Position numbers and translations under genes: made by a program. A stretch of DNA of 64,000 nt from JAICUF01 sp038250675 (GTDB taxonomy: Bacteria; Gemmatimonadota; Gemmatimonadetes; Gemmatimonadales; GWC2-71-9): the NCBI GenBank assembly GCA_038250675.1, contig JBBSCB010000006.1, positions 65,377 through 129,376 of the forward strand, given 5' to 3'. The notes beneath the pieces are model-generated. The model was not told the origin of the DNA. It saw nothing but the letters and a program-made list of their open reading frames with translations, and made no database searches. Shown here piece by piece: positions 24,762 to 35,086 of the stretch; the stretch's first letter is position 1; the number at the start of each line of letters is the position of its first letter.

Positions 24762-25225
24762 CCAGCGTACGGGTCTCGCTGGTAGACGTCTACGTGATGC
24801 GCGGGACCGGGGCCGCACTGGAGTGCCTCGTGCTGCGCCGGGCGGCCGGCGGTCGCTGTCCCGGCGCGTGGGAGTCGGTCCATGGCCACATCGAGGACGG
24901 TGAGCGCCCCGAGGAGGCGGCCCTTCGTGAGCTGCGCGAGGAAACGGGACTGACGCCGGCCCGGATGTACAACCTGAGCCGGGTTGAATCGTTCTATCAG
25001 CATCGGCTCGACGAAGTGGCGCTGGTGCCGATCTTTGTTGCGTTTGTGGTGGGCGGCACCGACGCCGTGATTGGCCCGGAGCACGATGCCGCCGAATGGC
25101 TTGGCGTGCACGCGGCCCGCGGCCGGCTGGCGTGGCCCCGCGAGCGGCGGGCGCTCGATGACGTGGTCGTGATGCTGGGCGGCGGCACCGCCGGGCCGCT
25201 GGAAGACGTGCTGCGGGTATGCTAG
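24758..25225 (+). CDS. NUDIX hydrolase encoded between hisH and hisF
   Basis: 155 residues with a perfect NUDIX box (about 42-64: GHIEDGERPEEAALRELREE then TGL), so it hydrolyses a nucleoside diphosphate linked to another group. The substrate is not readable. ATG at 24758 overlaps the hisH stop (ATGA); a GTG 9 bp earlier is less likely. The 3' end overlaps hisF by 7 bp. Coupled translation on both sides suggests a role linked to nucleotide handling during histidine synthesis or a housecleaning function, but this is inference. Confidence 0.88.
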   Translation: MTSVRVSLVDVYVMRGTGAALECLVLRRAAGGRCPGAWESVHGHIEDGERPEEAALRELREETGLTPARMYNLSRVESFYQHRLDEVALVPIFVAFVVGGTDAVIGPEHDAAEWLGVHAARGRLAWPRERRALDDVVVMLGGGTAGPLEDVLRVC

Positions 25226-25971
25226 CGCGGCGCATCATTCCGTGTCTCGACGTCGCCGGCGGGCGGGTGGTGAAGGGGGTCCATTTCAAGTCGCTGCGCG
25301 ATGCGGGCGATCCCGTCGCCCAGGCCGCGCGTTACGACGCCGAGGGCGCCGACGAGCTGGTGCTCCTCGACATCGCGGCCAGCCAGGATTCGCGCGACAC
25401 CACGCTCGAGCTGGTCAGCCGGGTGGCCGATGCCATCTTCATTCCGTTCACCGTGGGCGGCGGCATCCGCTCGGTGGACGATGCCGCGCGCGCGCTGCGC
25501 GCCGGCGCGGACAAGGTCGCGGTCAATACCGCGGCCGTGCGCGATCCGGCGCTGGTGAGCCGGCTCGCCGACAGCTTCGGCTCGCAGTGCGTCGTCGCGG
25601 CGGTCGACGTCCGCCGCCACGGTGACCGAATGGCTGTGATGATCACCGGCGGGCGCGAGCCGACGGCACTCGATGCCCTCGCATGGGTGGCTCAGCTCGA
25701 ATCGCTGGGCGCCGGCGAAATTTTATTGACGTCGATGGATCGGGACGGAACCGGAGGGGGGTATGACTTGCCATTGATCACGGGGGCGGCGGAGGCGACC
25801 CGGCTGCCGGTCATCGCGTCGGGCGGCGCCGGAGCGCTGGCGCACCTGGCCGAAGCGCTCGATGCCGGCGCCCACGGCGTGCTGGCGGCGTCCATCTTCC
25901 ACTTCGAGGGCTGCTCGCTGCCTGAGGCACGCGCATACCTGCGGGACCGCGGCCACCCGGTGCGGCCATGA
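25219..25971 (+). CDS. hisF: Imidazole glycerol phosphate synthase, cyclase subunit
   Basis: 250 residues, a TIM barrel with the catalytic aspartates in IIPCLDVAGGRVVKG (Asp11) and VAAVDVRRHG (about residue 131). The half-barrel phosphate motifs IPFTVGGGI and PVIASGGAG are present. It converts PRFAR plus ammonia to IGP and AICAR in complex with HisH. ATG at 25219 lies 7 bp inside the NUDIX gene. Its stop overlaps the NosD-like gene (ATGA). Confidence 0.96.
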   Translation: MLARRIIPCLDVAGGRVVKGVHFKSLRDAGDPVAQAARYDAEGADELVLLDIAASQDSRDTTLELVSRVADAIFIPFTVGGGIRSVDDAARALRAGADKVAVNTAAVRDPALVSRLADSFGSQCVVAAVDVRRHGDRMAVMITGGREPTALDALAWVAQLESLGAGEILLTSMDRDGTGGGYDLPLITGAAEATRLPVIASGGAGALAHLAEALDAGAHGVLAASIFHFEGCSLPEARAYLRDRGHPVRP

Positions 25972-27389
25972 AAATGCTCACGGCCGCCGTGCTTGCACTC
26001 GCCGCCGGCGTGCGCACCGATCCGCCCTGCATCCGTCCGTCCCGCGCCGCCACCGAGGTGCAGGGCGAAGTGCGCATCTGTCCCGGACGCTACACCATTC
26101 CGGACCGGGCGGAGCGCGGCGTGATCATCGCGGTCACGTCCAACACCCGCATCGATCTGACCGGCGTCACGCTGCAGAGCGGCGACACCCTCGCCTCGGC
26201 GTTCACCGGGGTGGGTGTCGCCAGCGAGGGCGCCAGCAATGTGACGATCACCGGCGGCGCCATCCACGGCTACCGCTACGGCATCCGCCTCGTGGGCGGC
26301 AGCGGCCACCGGGTGACGAACGTCGACGCATCGGGTTCCCGGGCGCAGCGGCTGATTTCGACGCCCGAGGCCTTCAATGCGGTGGACTGGCTCGACGTCT
26401 TTCACCCCGACACCTTCGAGCGCTACGGCGGGGCGGTCTACCTCAAGCGCACCGACGACGTCACCGTCACCGGCGTCATGGCGCACGGAGCACAGAACGG
26501 CATCGGGCTCTACGAGGTGCGCCGCGCATACATCGCGGACAATGACGTCTCCGGCAACAGTGGCTGGGGGATCCACCTCTGGCGTTCCTCGCACAACACT
26601 ATCGTGCGCAACAAGGCGGACCGCAGCGTGCGCTGCGAAGGCACGGCGTATCGGCACGGCTGCGATTCCGCCGCACTCCTGCTCCGGGAGCGGAGCGATT
26701 CCAACACCATCGCCGACAATGACCTCTCCCACTCGGGTGACGGCTTCTTTCTGAGCGGGCAGCGACCGCAGGTGCGGCCATCGGTGGGTAATCTCGTGCT
26801 CCGCAACGACGCGACCGGCGCCTGGCACAACGCCTTCGAATCCACCTTCAGCTGGGGCAACAGCTTCATCGAGAACCATGCCGACAGCTCGGCCTTTGGG
26901 TTCTGGCTGGGTTACTCCAGCGGCAACGTGGTGCGGGGAAACACGATCGTGGGCTCGCGCAACGTCGGCATCGCCATCGAGCACGGGAGCGACAACACGG
27001 TGTCGGCCAACGTGATCATCGGGGGGCGGATCGGCATCTGGCTGTTCGCGCCCGGCGAGACCGGGGAACCGAGCCGGGGTTACATCATCGAGGACAACGT
27101 GCTGGCAAACCTGGATCGCGGCGCCATCCTGGAGCGCACGACGCAGGCGCGGCTGCGGGGCAACCTGTTCGACGGGGTGGGGGACGGGCTGGTGGTGGAT
27201 GCGGCGGGGCGGGGCACCGAGGTCGTGGGCAACATCTTCCTGCGGGCGACCAGCTCCTACGTCCAGGCGCCGGACCTCGTGGCCGGCAGCAACTATTGGG
27301 GTGCCGCCGACGCGGCCAGCACGATGCCGAAGGTCAAGGGCCGGGTCAGGATTCAGCCGTGGTGGCCGGCGACCGCGGCCGGCTACTGA
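25968..27389 (+). CDS. NosD/pectate-lyase-like right-handed parallel beta-helix protein
   Basis: 473 residues. A short hydrophobic N-terminus (MKMLTAAVLALAAG) is a likely signal peptide. The rest consists of repeated beta-helix coils rich in N.I..N.., V.GN.I and S..N.V (for example ADNDVSGNSGWGIHLWRSSH and GNVVRGNTIVGSRNVGIAIE). The NosD/CASH fold binds or cleaves polysaccharide in many members, but no catalytic set is recognisable here. It is coupled to hisF by ATGA although unrelated to histidine. Its last 44 bp overlap the convergent kinase gene. Confidence 0.75.
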   Translation: MKMLTAAVLALAAGVRTDPPCIRPSRAATEVQGEVRICPGRYTIPDRAERGVIIAVTSNTRIDLTGVTLQSGDTLASAFTGVGVASEGASNVTITGGAIHGYRYGIRLVGGSGHRVTNVDASGSRAQRLISTPEAFNAVDWLDVFHPDTFERYGGAVYLKRTDDVTVTGVMAHGAQNGIGLYEVRRAYIADNDVSGNSGWGIHLWRSSHNTIVRNKADRSVRCEGTAYRHGCDSAALLLRERSDSNTIADNDLSHSGDGFFLSGQRPQVRPSVGNLVLRNDATGAWHNAFESTFSWGNSFIENHADSSAFGFWLGYSSGNVVRGNTIVGSRNVGIAIEHGSDNTVSANVIIGGRIGIWLFAPGETGEPSRGYIIEDNVLANLDRGAILERTTQARLRGNLFDGVGDGLVVDAAGRGTEVVGNIFLRATSSYVQAPDLVAGSNYWGAADAASTMPKVKGRVRIQPWWPATAAGY

Positions 27390-29418
27390 AGACCGCCGCG
27401 GCGATCATCCGCAGCTCGCGCAGGTTGAGCGGCTTCGCCAGATGAAAGGCGCAACGAGGGTCGGGCCGCCCGCCGGCGGTGACCAGCGCCAGCCGGGGCT
27501 GGATCGCGGGTGACCGGGCCAGCAGCGCGTCGAGCAAGGCCGTGCCCGCGGCCGTCTGCAGATGCGCGTCGGCGATGATCAGGTCGTAGTCGCGGTGCTC
27601 GAGCGTCGCCAGCGCCTCATCGCCGTCCCGCGCCGCGTCCACCGCGTGCCCGTCGCCGGCAAACAGCGCGCTCACCACCCGATGCACGGCGGGGTCGGAA
27701 TCCACCACCAGGATGCGCCGCATCGAGGACGGAGAGGCGCCACCGGCCGCCGCGTCGGCGTCTGCCATCCACGGCAGCGCAATGAGAAACTCGGCGCCGT
27801 GCCCGGGCGTCACGACGTAGCTCAGCCGACCGCCGTGCGACTCGATCAGCCCGTAGCTCAGTGACAGGCCGAGTCCGGTACCCTGGCCTGGCTCCTTGGT
27901 GGTGAAGAACGGGGTGAACAGGTAGGGCACCAGATCGGGCCGGACGCCGTCGCCGGAATCGCGCACGCGGAGCTGCGCGGTATCATCCGCGCGCGCGGTG
28001 GACACCCAGATGGCGCGCGGCCGCGAGGGCTCGAGTTCGCCCACCGCCTGCACCGCGTTGGTGACCAGGTTGAGCAGCACCTGCTGGAGCTCGTAGCGGT
28101 CGCCCATGACGGTGAGCGGATCGGACGTGAGGTCGGCGTGCAGCTCGATGCCGCGGAGCCGCATCTCGTAGGCGATCAGCTGGGACGTGCGGGAGACGAC
28201 GTCGTTGAGGTCGACCAGCGTGTTTTCCGGCGTGCCCTTCCGCGCAAACGTCAGCAGGTTGCTCACGATCCGGCCCGCCCGTTCCGCCTGATCGTGGATC
28301 ACCCGCAGGTGCTCGCGCGGAAAATCCGGGAGCGGGCCGCGCTCGAGCAGCAGCTCGGTCAGGCCCGCGATTGACGTCAGCGGATTGTTCAGCTCATGCG
28401 CCACGCCGGAGACGAGCTGGCCGATGGTGGCCATCTTCTCGTTGTGGATCAGCTGCGCTTCCATGGCACGCTGCTCGGTCACGTCCTCCACCAGCGCCAC
28501 GATGGATTCCCGTCCCGCGAGGTCACCCAGCGGGGCGGTCGTGAGCCGCAGCACGCGGCCGAGGACGTCGGAGCGGGCCACCAGCGGGGCGGGGCGCTCA
28601 CCGGCGCGCGCGGCGTGCGTCACCGCGCGCGCCGAGTCGGAGTCGCCAAACATGGTATGGGCAAAGTCGCGGCCCGCCATCTCCGCCTCGGTCACGCCCG
28701 CCATCCGGGCCAGCGATGAGTTGGCGCGGAGCACCGTGCCCGATGGCCCCACGACGGCGAGCCCCTCGGTCAGGGCGTTGAACGCGGTCTCCCACTCCTC
28801 GGTGGCGCGCTGCACCATCTCGAACAGCCGCCCGTTGGCCAGCACGACCGATGCATTGGTGGCAACGGTCGAGAGCAGCCAGAGATCCTCGGTCGTGAAC
28901 GCCGCGCCGTGACGGCCGGTGACCGCGAGCGCGCCGATCCGGTCGCCGTGGGAGCGCAGCGGGGCCACCGCGGCGGCAGTCACATCGAGTCCGGGAATCA
29001 GGGCGACCGGCTCCGCACCCTCGGTGGTCATCCGGATGCGGCCGTCCTCCATCGCGCCGCTCAGGAGCGTCTCGTCGTCGTCGTCGTCCGGCAGCTCCCG
29101 GCCCAGCAGATACTCGAGCGTGCCGATCGCGCCGGCGACGCGGAGCGCGCGGTTCCCGTCGACCGAGAGGACCACGATGGCGCCGTCGGCCTGGAGAAAC
29201 CGCATGGCGAACTGCGCCACCTGGTCCACGATGCGCCCCAGCTCGAGTGAGCCGGACAGGATGTACCCGAGCTCCTGCAGGGAAAACAACTCGCTGATGC
29301 GGCGGTCGAGCTGCGTCGCGATCTCGTCGCTGCGGGCCTGAACCTCGGCGACGCAGCGGTGCCAGCCGGCGCCTGCCGACCAGACCGCGGCGGCCAGCAA
29401 CGCCCCGCCGACCAGCAT
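27346..29418 (-). CDS. Hybrid sensor histidine kinase (GAF-PAS-HisKA-HATPase-receiver)
   Basis: At least 690 residues. In order: a membrane segment at the N-terminus, GAF (about 55-200), PAS (about 210-320), the HisKA H-box (GVAHELNNPLTSIAGL near 345), HATPase with LLNLVTNAVQAV and GTGLGLSLSYGLIESHGG near 500-525, and a C-terminal receiver (about 565-690). In the receiver, ILVVDSDPAVH and LIIADAHL place the phospho-acceptor Asp, but the conserved MP motif after it is lost. The ATG at 29418 may not be the true start: the frame stays open upstream to about 29559 and encodes a second hydrophobic segment. The stimulus is unknown. Confidence 0.88.
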   Translation of the reverse strand: MLVGGALLAAAVWSAGAGWHRCVAEVQARSDEIATQLDRRISELFSLQELGYILSGSLELGRIVDQVAQFAMRFLQADGAIVVLSVDGNRALRVAGAIGTLEYLLGRELPDDDDDETLLSGAMEDGRIRMTTEGAEPVALIPGLDVTAAAVAPLRSHGDRIGALAVTGRHGAAFTTEDLWLLSTVATNASVVLANGRLFEMVQRATEEWETAFNALTEGLAVVGPSGTVLRANSSLARMAGVTEAEMAGRDFAHTMFGDSDSARAVTHAARAGERPAPLVARSDVLGRVLRLTTAPLGDLAGRESIVALVEDVTEQRAMEAQLIHNEKMATIGQLVSGVAHELNNPLTSIAGLTELLLERGPLPDFPREHLRVIHDQAERAGRIVSNLLTFARKGTPENTLVDLNDVVSRTSQLIAYEMRLRGIELHADLTSDPLTVMGDRYELQQVLLNLVTNAVQAVGELEPSRPRAIWVSTARADDTAQLRVRDSGDGVRPDLVPYLFTPFFTTKEPGQGTGLGLSLSYGLIESHGGRLSYVVTPGHGAEFLIALPWMADADAAAGGASPSSMRRILVVDSDPAVHRVVSALFAGDGHAVDAARDGDEALATLEHRDYDLIIADAHLQTAAGTALLDALLARSPAIQPRLALVTAGGRPDPRCAFHLAKPLNLRELRMIAAAVFSSRPRSPATTAES

Positions 29419-29534
29419 CGCCCACCAGTAGGCGCGGCCCCCCAGCCAGGCGGCGGTGAACAGACCGGCGGCGAGCGCCGCCCCGAGGACCTGGAGCAGC
29501 GCCGGGGAGATGGCGGGCGGCCATGCGGGCCTGG

Positions 29535-30389
29535 TCAGGACCTGTCTCCGGAGCCGCCGTCACGCGTTGCGACGCGTTGGGTGGCATAGGCCTCGGCCGG
29601 TGCGTTGGGCTTGACCCGGATCGACTTGGCCGGGATGCCGACGTTCACGTGGAACGGCCGGACGTCCTTTGTCGCCACGGCATTGGCGCCCACCATGCCG
29701 TTGCGCCCGACGCGGACGCCGGCGAGTACCGTCGCGTGGTAGGTGATCCGGGCGTCGTCCTCCAGCACCGTCACCGCATTGGTGACCTCGCGCTGCTCGA
29801 CGATGCTGTGGGTGTGGCTGTAGATGTTGGCATAGTCGGAGATGCTGACGCGGTCGCCCAGGCGGATCCCGCCGCGGTCATCGAGGAGCACGTGCCGGTG
29901 TACCACCACGTCGTCGCCGACCTCGAGATTGTACCCGAACGAAAACTCGACGAACTGGAAGCACTTGAAGTTCCGCCCGCAACGGCGGAACAGGTGACGC
30001 GCGAGCAGGCGGCGGAACTGCACACCGACGTCCACGTTGCCCCCGCCGAGCGGGGAGCGATCGAAGCCGTACCACAGCCACAGCAGCGGCTTGACCCGGG
30101 AAAAGTGTTCGGCGTCGACATCGCTGTAGTACTCGGGCTCCAGCGTGATGTTGCGGGGATCGAGCGCCAGCAGCGAGGCACGGGCGGCCAGCGGGACCGA
30201 CGGGTCCTCCACCCGCTCCGCGTAGTCGCGCACGCCGGGGTGGTAGAGCTGGACCAGGATGTCGCGGGCGAGCCGGTACCAGTCCGGCGCGGGCGCGGCG
30301 AGCCCCGCCTCCACCTCGGCGAGCCATGCGTCGTAGACCGAGCGGGACGCGTCCGGAAGCGCGACCGCCTTGAGTGGCAGGAAGGCCAT
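29535..30389 (-). CDS. Hexapeptide-repeat (left-handed beta-helix) acyltransferase
   Basis: 284 residues. A helical N-terminal region (about 1-130) precedes left-handed beta-helix turns (about 140-265) such as LGDRVSISDYANIYSHTHS and ATVLAGVRVGRNGMVGANAV. It ends in the NVGIPAKSIRVKP element typical of maltose/galactoside/NodL-type O-acetyltransferases. The His in YSHTHS matches the catalytic position of that family. ATG at 30389 has a strong GGAGG Shine-Dalgarno, which decides the start; the longer frame upstream lies in the next gene. The acceptor is unknown. Confidence 0.82.
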   Translation of the reverse strand: MAFLPLKAVALPDASRSVYDAWLAEVEAGLAAPAPDWYRLARDILVQLYHPGVRDYAERVEDPSVPLAARASLLALDPRNITLEPEYYSDVDAEHFSRVKPLLWLWYGFDRSPLGGGNVDVGVQFRRLLARHLFRRCGRNFKCFQFVEFSFGYNLEVGDDVVVHRHVLLDDRGGIRLGDRVSISDYANIYSHTHSIVEQREVTNAVTVLEDDARITYHATVLAGVRVGRNGMVGANAVATKDVRPFHVNVGIPAKSIRVKPNAPAEAYATQRVATRDGGSGDRS

Positions 30390-30472
30390 GAATCCTCCGT
30401 CGATGTTCCGAATCGTAGGCCACTCGCGAACGGCGCGCAATTCACGCCACCGCGGGGCCGGTCGGGGCGGGA

Positions 30473-31114
30473 TTAGCGGGGAATACCGGAGCCCTGCCGG
30501 GAGCGTTCGCGATCGAGCAGCTGCAGCTTGCGCTGCCAGTCGTCGCTGGTGAGCGTGTCGTAGGTGACAGTGAACGACTCGTCCACCGGGATGGCCTGCT
30601 CGTAGAGGAAGATGCCGCTGACCTGCTCGCGCACGCTGAGCTGCTGCGAGGAAAAGCGGGACGTGAGGGGGACCACGCCCACCGGCCGGAGAAAGCGCCC
30701 CTGCGCTACCAGGGTGACCAGTCCCGGGTCGAACCGGGCACCGTCCTTCTGCCCAAAGAAGGTCACGAGGGCCAGTCCCGGGTCGCTGAGTCCATTCTCC
30801 CGGGCCAGCGCGTCGATGGCATCGCGCTGGGAGGCCACCAGGCCGCGCAGCGACTGCGCCGCGTCCCGCGCCAGGAGCCGGGTGATGCGGTCGGTGAGCG
30901 GGACGAAGCGGATCTCCAGCTCCGAGCTCCGCAGCCGGAGCGCGATGTCGCCGGTATTGAGGGTGCCGTAAACCGTCGTGTCGCGCCGGCCCGCGCTCGC
31001 GGTGTCCCTGGCCGGTGCGACGGGTGTGCCGATGGCAGGCGGCGTCTGGGCCCGGCCGCCCGGCGCGCACGCGGCGAGCCCCATCACGACCAGCGCCGCC
31101 ATCGTCGACCTCAT
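30473..31114 (-). CDS. Putative lipoprotein of unknown function
   Basis: 213 residues with a short signal peptide and lipobox (VVMGLAACAPG, Cys near residue 16). The body is predicted mixed alpha/beta with ELEIRFVPLTDRITRLLARD, then FFGQKDGARFDPGLV; no family is recognised. ATG at 31114 overlaps the engB stop (ATGA) and has AGGAG upstream. It lies in the clp-engB operon, but nothing links it to proteolysis directly. The acyltransferase follows after 83 bp. Confidence 0.62.
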   Translation of the reverse strand: MRSTMAALVVMGLAACAPGGRAQTPPAIGTPVAPARDTASAGRRDTTVYGTLNTGDIALRLRSSELEIRFVPLTDRITRLLARDAAQSLRGLVASQRDAIDALARENGLSDPGLALVTFFGQKDGARFDPGLVTLVAQGRFLRPVGVVPLTSRFSSQQLSVREQVSGIFLYEQAIPVDESFTVTYDTLTSDDWQRKLQLLDRERSRQGSGIPR

Positions 31115-31715
31115 GCGATCTCCTCGCCGCTCATGGCGGCCAGAATGCTCATCCCCAGGTCGGGGATGCCGGTGCCTTCCACGCTGCTCACGACCTGCGT
31201 CTGCTCCTCGTCGAGCCCCAGCGATCCCGCCAGCTCCTGCGCCCGGGTTGCCCGGGCGCTGCGGCCCAGCTTGTCCGCCTTGGTGAACACGGCGAGGACC
31301 GGGCAGCCGCGCTCGCCCAGCATGTCCTGCATCGCGAGGTCCTCGGTCGATGGCGGATGGCGGATGTCCAGCAGCCACACCACCCCGGCCAGCGTCGGCC
31401 GCGTCTTGAGGTAGCCGTGGACCAGGCGCCGGTACCCGGCACGTGCGGCCTTGCTGGCCCGGGCAAAACCATAGCCGGGCAGGTCCACCAGATAGAACGC
31501 CGGCAGCCGGAAGACGTTCACCAGGGCGGTCTTGCCCGGCGTGGAGCTGACGCGCGCCAGTCCCGGGCGCGCCACCAGCGCGTTCAGCAGGCTCGACTTG
31601 CCGACGTTGGAGCGGCCGACGAATGCGATTTCGGGAAGCGGCGGATCGAGGGAGACGGCGGGATCGGGATAGCTCCCGACAAACTCGATAGGGAGCTCAC
31701 GGAGCGGGTTCCCGC

Positions 31716-31719
<4 letters not shown>
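31111..31719 (-). CDS. engB: Ribosome biogenesis GTPase EngB/YsxC
   Basis: 202 residues. The GTPase motifs are GRSNVGKSS (G1), the PGKT switch (G2), DLPGYG (G3), TKADK (G4) and SSVEGTG (G5). EngB is essential for large-subunit assembly in many bacteria. The GTG start overlaps the clpX stop as GTGA, giving MSGNPLRELPIEFVGSYPD. A longer frame through clpX was discarded. The clpX-engB order is common in bacteria. Confidence 0.94.
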
Positions 31720-32963
<1,244 letters not shown>

Positions 32964-33029
32964 GGACCCGCGTCGCCGTCGAAGGGGAGGTGAGGGGATG
33001 AGGAAAGCTCACCCCCTGCCCGGGATGCG

Positions 33030-33659
33030 TCAAGTAGCCTTGGTCGGGGTGACCGCCGCAGGGATCACCGTGGCCCGGGGCGAGAACACGCTGTCGATCA
33101 GCCCGTAGGCCTTGGCCTCGTCCGCACTCATGAACCGGTCGCGGTCCATGTCCCGCTCGATCGTCTCGATCGGCTGGCCGGTATGCTGGGCGTAGAGCGC
33201 GTTCATTCTGGAACGCAGGTACAGGATCTCCCGCGCCTGGATCTCGATGTCCGAGGCGGTGCCCTGCGCCCCGCCTGACGGCTGGTGGATCATGATCCGC
33301 GACTGGGGCAGCGCACTCCGCTTGCCCTTGGTGCCGGCGGCCAGCAGGAACGAGCCCATCGAGGCGGCCATCCCCATGCAGATGGTGTTCACCGGCGCCC
33401 GCAGGTGCTGCATCGTGTCGTAGATCGCCATGCCGGCGCTGACCACGCCGCCCGGCGAATTGATGTAGATGTAGATGTCCTTGTCGGGGTTGTCGGCCTC
33501 GAGAAAGAGCAGCTGGGCGATGATGATGTTGGCGACGTCGTCGTTGATCGGCGCGCCGAGGAACACGATGCGGTCCATGAGCAGGCGCGAGAAGATGTCA
33601 TAGCTCCGCTCGCCGCGGCTGGACCGCTCGATGATATAGGGCGGGTACAGGGTGGCCAT
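33030..33659 (-). CDS. clpP: ATP-dependent Clp protease proteolytic subunit
   Basis: 209 residues, a self-compartmentalising serine protease. Catalytic Ser100 sits in MGMAASMGSF and His125 in RIMIHQPSGG, with the Asp in the ERDMDRDRF segment near 172. The N-terminal propeptide region is short (about ten residues before IIERSSRGERSYD). It starts 2 bp from the tig stop, giving the usual tig-clpP-clpX order. Confidence 0.97.
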   Translation of the reverse strand: MATLYPPYIIERSSRGERSYDIFSRLLMDRIVFLGAPINDDVANIIIAQLLFLEADNPDKDIYIYINSPGGVVSAGMAIYDTMQHLRAPVNTICMGMAASMGSFLLAAGTKGKRSALPQSRIMIHQPSGGAQGTASDIEIQAREILYLRSRMNALYAQHTGQPIETIERDMDRDRFMSADEAKAYGLIDSVFSPRATVIPAAVTPTKAT

Positions 33660-33661
33660 CG

Positions 33662-34915
33662 TCAGGAGGTCGCCTCGTCTACGGTTGACTGCTGGAGAAG
33701 GAACTCGAACACCTTGTCCTCGGTGACGGCACGTTCCAGTTCGGGCAGCCGCTTGGCCTTCTCGAGCTGCGCGTACATCTGGCCGGTCTCGACGCCGCGG
33801 GTCTGCGCCATCGTTGCCACCCGGGCATCCACATCGGCCTCGCTGGCCCGGAGCCCGTGCGCTTCCACCAGCGCGTCCAGCACCAGGTCGCGCCGCACCT
33901 GCCGCTCGGCGATCGGGTGGAACTGCTGCTCGAACGCGCCCAGTTGCTCTTCGGGGACCTGATACGCATTGGCGTACCCGTGCATCAGCTTGTGCACCAG
34001 CGACTCGGGTGCGCTCACGCCGTTGGCGTCGGCGATCTGCTGGACGAGTTGGTCGCGCATCCGTGCCTCGGCGTCACGCGCGGCCTCGACCTCGAGATCG
34101 GTCCGGACCGCGGCGCGGAGCGCGTCCAGCGTCTCGAAGTCGCCCACTTCGCGGGCCAGGGCATCGTCCAGCGCGGGGAGTTCCTGCCGCTTGGTCTCGT
34201 AGAGCGTGAGCCGGACCTGGCGCGACTGACCCCGGCGCGCTTCGTCAGGATGGTCATCCGGAAAGCGTACTTCGGTGTCGATGGTCTCGCCCGGGAGCAG
34301 ACTCATGATGCGCTCCTCCAGCTCCGGGAGCGCGCGATTCTCGCCGAGAACCAGGTCGTACGGCTGTGCCATCCCGGCGACGCCGTCTTCCAGCGGGGCC
34401 ACCTCGACCCGCACCATCTGCCCGGGCGCGGGCTTGGCGCCCTCGACCGGGATCCAGGTGGCCTTCTGCTCGCGGACCCGCTCGATCTGCTCGGCCACCG
34501 CATCGTCGGTCACCGGTGCCACCTCACGGCGCACGGTGAACCCGCCGGTCTTTTCCAGCGTGAGCTCCGGCCGCACCTCGACCAGCAGCTCGAACTCGAT
34601 CGGGCTCCCGTCTTCGAACTTGACGTTGCGGATACTGGGATCGCTGATCGGCTTGAGCGAGGCGTTTGCCTTGGCGGTCTCCCAGCTGTCGCGGATGACG
34701 TCCTCCAGCACCGACTGCCGGATCGCGTCGCCAAAGCGCTTGCGCACCACGCCTTCCGGCGCCTTGCCCTGACGGAAGCCGGGCAGTCGCGCGCGCTGGG
34801 CATAGTACTTCAGGGCCTTGGATTCGGCGGCCTGCACGCGGTCTACCGGAACGGTGACCTTGAGCGAGCGGGACGCGGCGTCCTGGGCGGTCGTTTCTAC
34901 GGTGATCTCGGCCAT
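33662..34915 (-). CDS. tig: Trigger factor (ribosome-associated chaperone)
   Basis: 417 residues. The N-terminal ribosome-binding domain contains the signature GFRQGKAPEGVVRKRFGD near 40-60. A PPIase-like domain comes next (about 150-235; WIPVEGAKPAPGQMVRVEV), then the long helical C-terminal chaperone arms. The frame upstream of ATG 34915 runs through the tRNA-Leu gene and is not coding. No strong Shine-Dalgarno is visible before the ATG. It is first of the tig-clpP-clpX-engB series. Confidence 0.94.
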   Translation of the reverse strand: MAEITVETTAQDAASRSLKVTVPVDRVQAAESKALKYYAQRARLPGFRQGKAPEGVVRKRFGDAIRQSVLEDVIRDSWETAKANASLKPISDPSIRNVKFEDGSPIEFELLVEVRPELTLEKTGGFTVRREVAPVTDDAVAEQIERVREQKATWIPVEGAKPAPGQMVRVEVAPLEDGVAGMAQPYDLVLGENRALPELEERIMSLLPGETIDTEVRFPDDHPDEARRGQSRQVRLTLYETKRQELPALDDALAREVGDFETLDALRAAVRTDLEVEAARDAEARMRDQLVQQIADANGVSAPESLVHKLMHGYANAYQVPEEQLGAFEQQFHPIAERQVRRDLVLDALVEAHGLRASEADVDARVATMAQTRGVETGQMYAQLEKAKRLPELERAVTEDKVFEFLLQQSTVDEATS

Positions 34916-34965
34916 GGGGGAATCTAGCCGGGCCCGCGGGTGGGGGTCAATTTTGGCGGGCCGGA

Positions 34966-35047
34966 TGCGAACGGCGGGAGTCGAACCCGCACCCCTTGCG
35001 GGACAGGATCCTAAGTCCTGCGCGTCTGCCAGTTTCGCCACGCTCGC
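34966..35047 (-). tRNA. tRNA-Leu (anticodon UAG)
   Basis: 82-nt cloverleaf. The acceptor stem is GCGAGCG/CGTTCGC with one G-U pair and an A discriminator at 34966. The D arm lies in TGGCGAAACTGGCAGACGC. Anticodon stem CAGGA/TCCTG encloses loop CTTAGGA, so the anticodon is TAG. A long class II variable arm (CCC-GCAA-GGG) is present, with T arm GCGGG-TTCGACT-CCCGC. The 3' CCA is not encoded. It sits 50 bp upstream of tig. Confidence 0.95.
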
Positions 35048-35056
35048 GTGGGTTGG

Positions 35057-35086
35057 AATATAGTGAGCTATACTGCGTCCATCGAA
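35057..35086 (-). promoter_or_regulatory. Putative promoter of tRNA-Leu (and possibly tig)
   Basis: On the minus strand TATATT (35062-35057) lies 9 nt before the tRNA 5' end, and TTCGAT (35086-35081) lies 18 bp upstream of it. A second TATAGC overlaps the spacer. AT-rich compared with its surroundings. Confidence 0.4.

Noticed and set aside
34916..35041. N-terminal extension of trigger factor
   Set aside because: It translates the tRNA-Leu gene; the proper start is ATG 34915.
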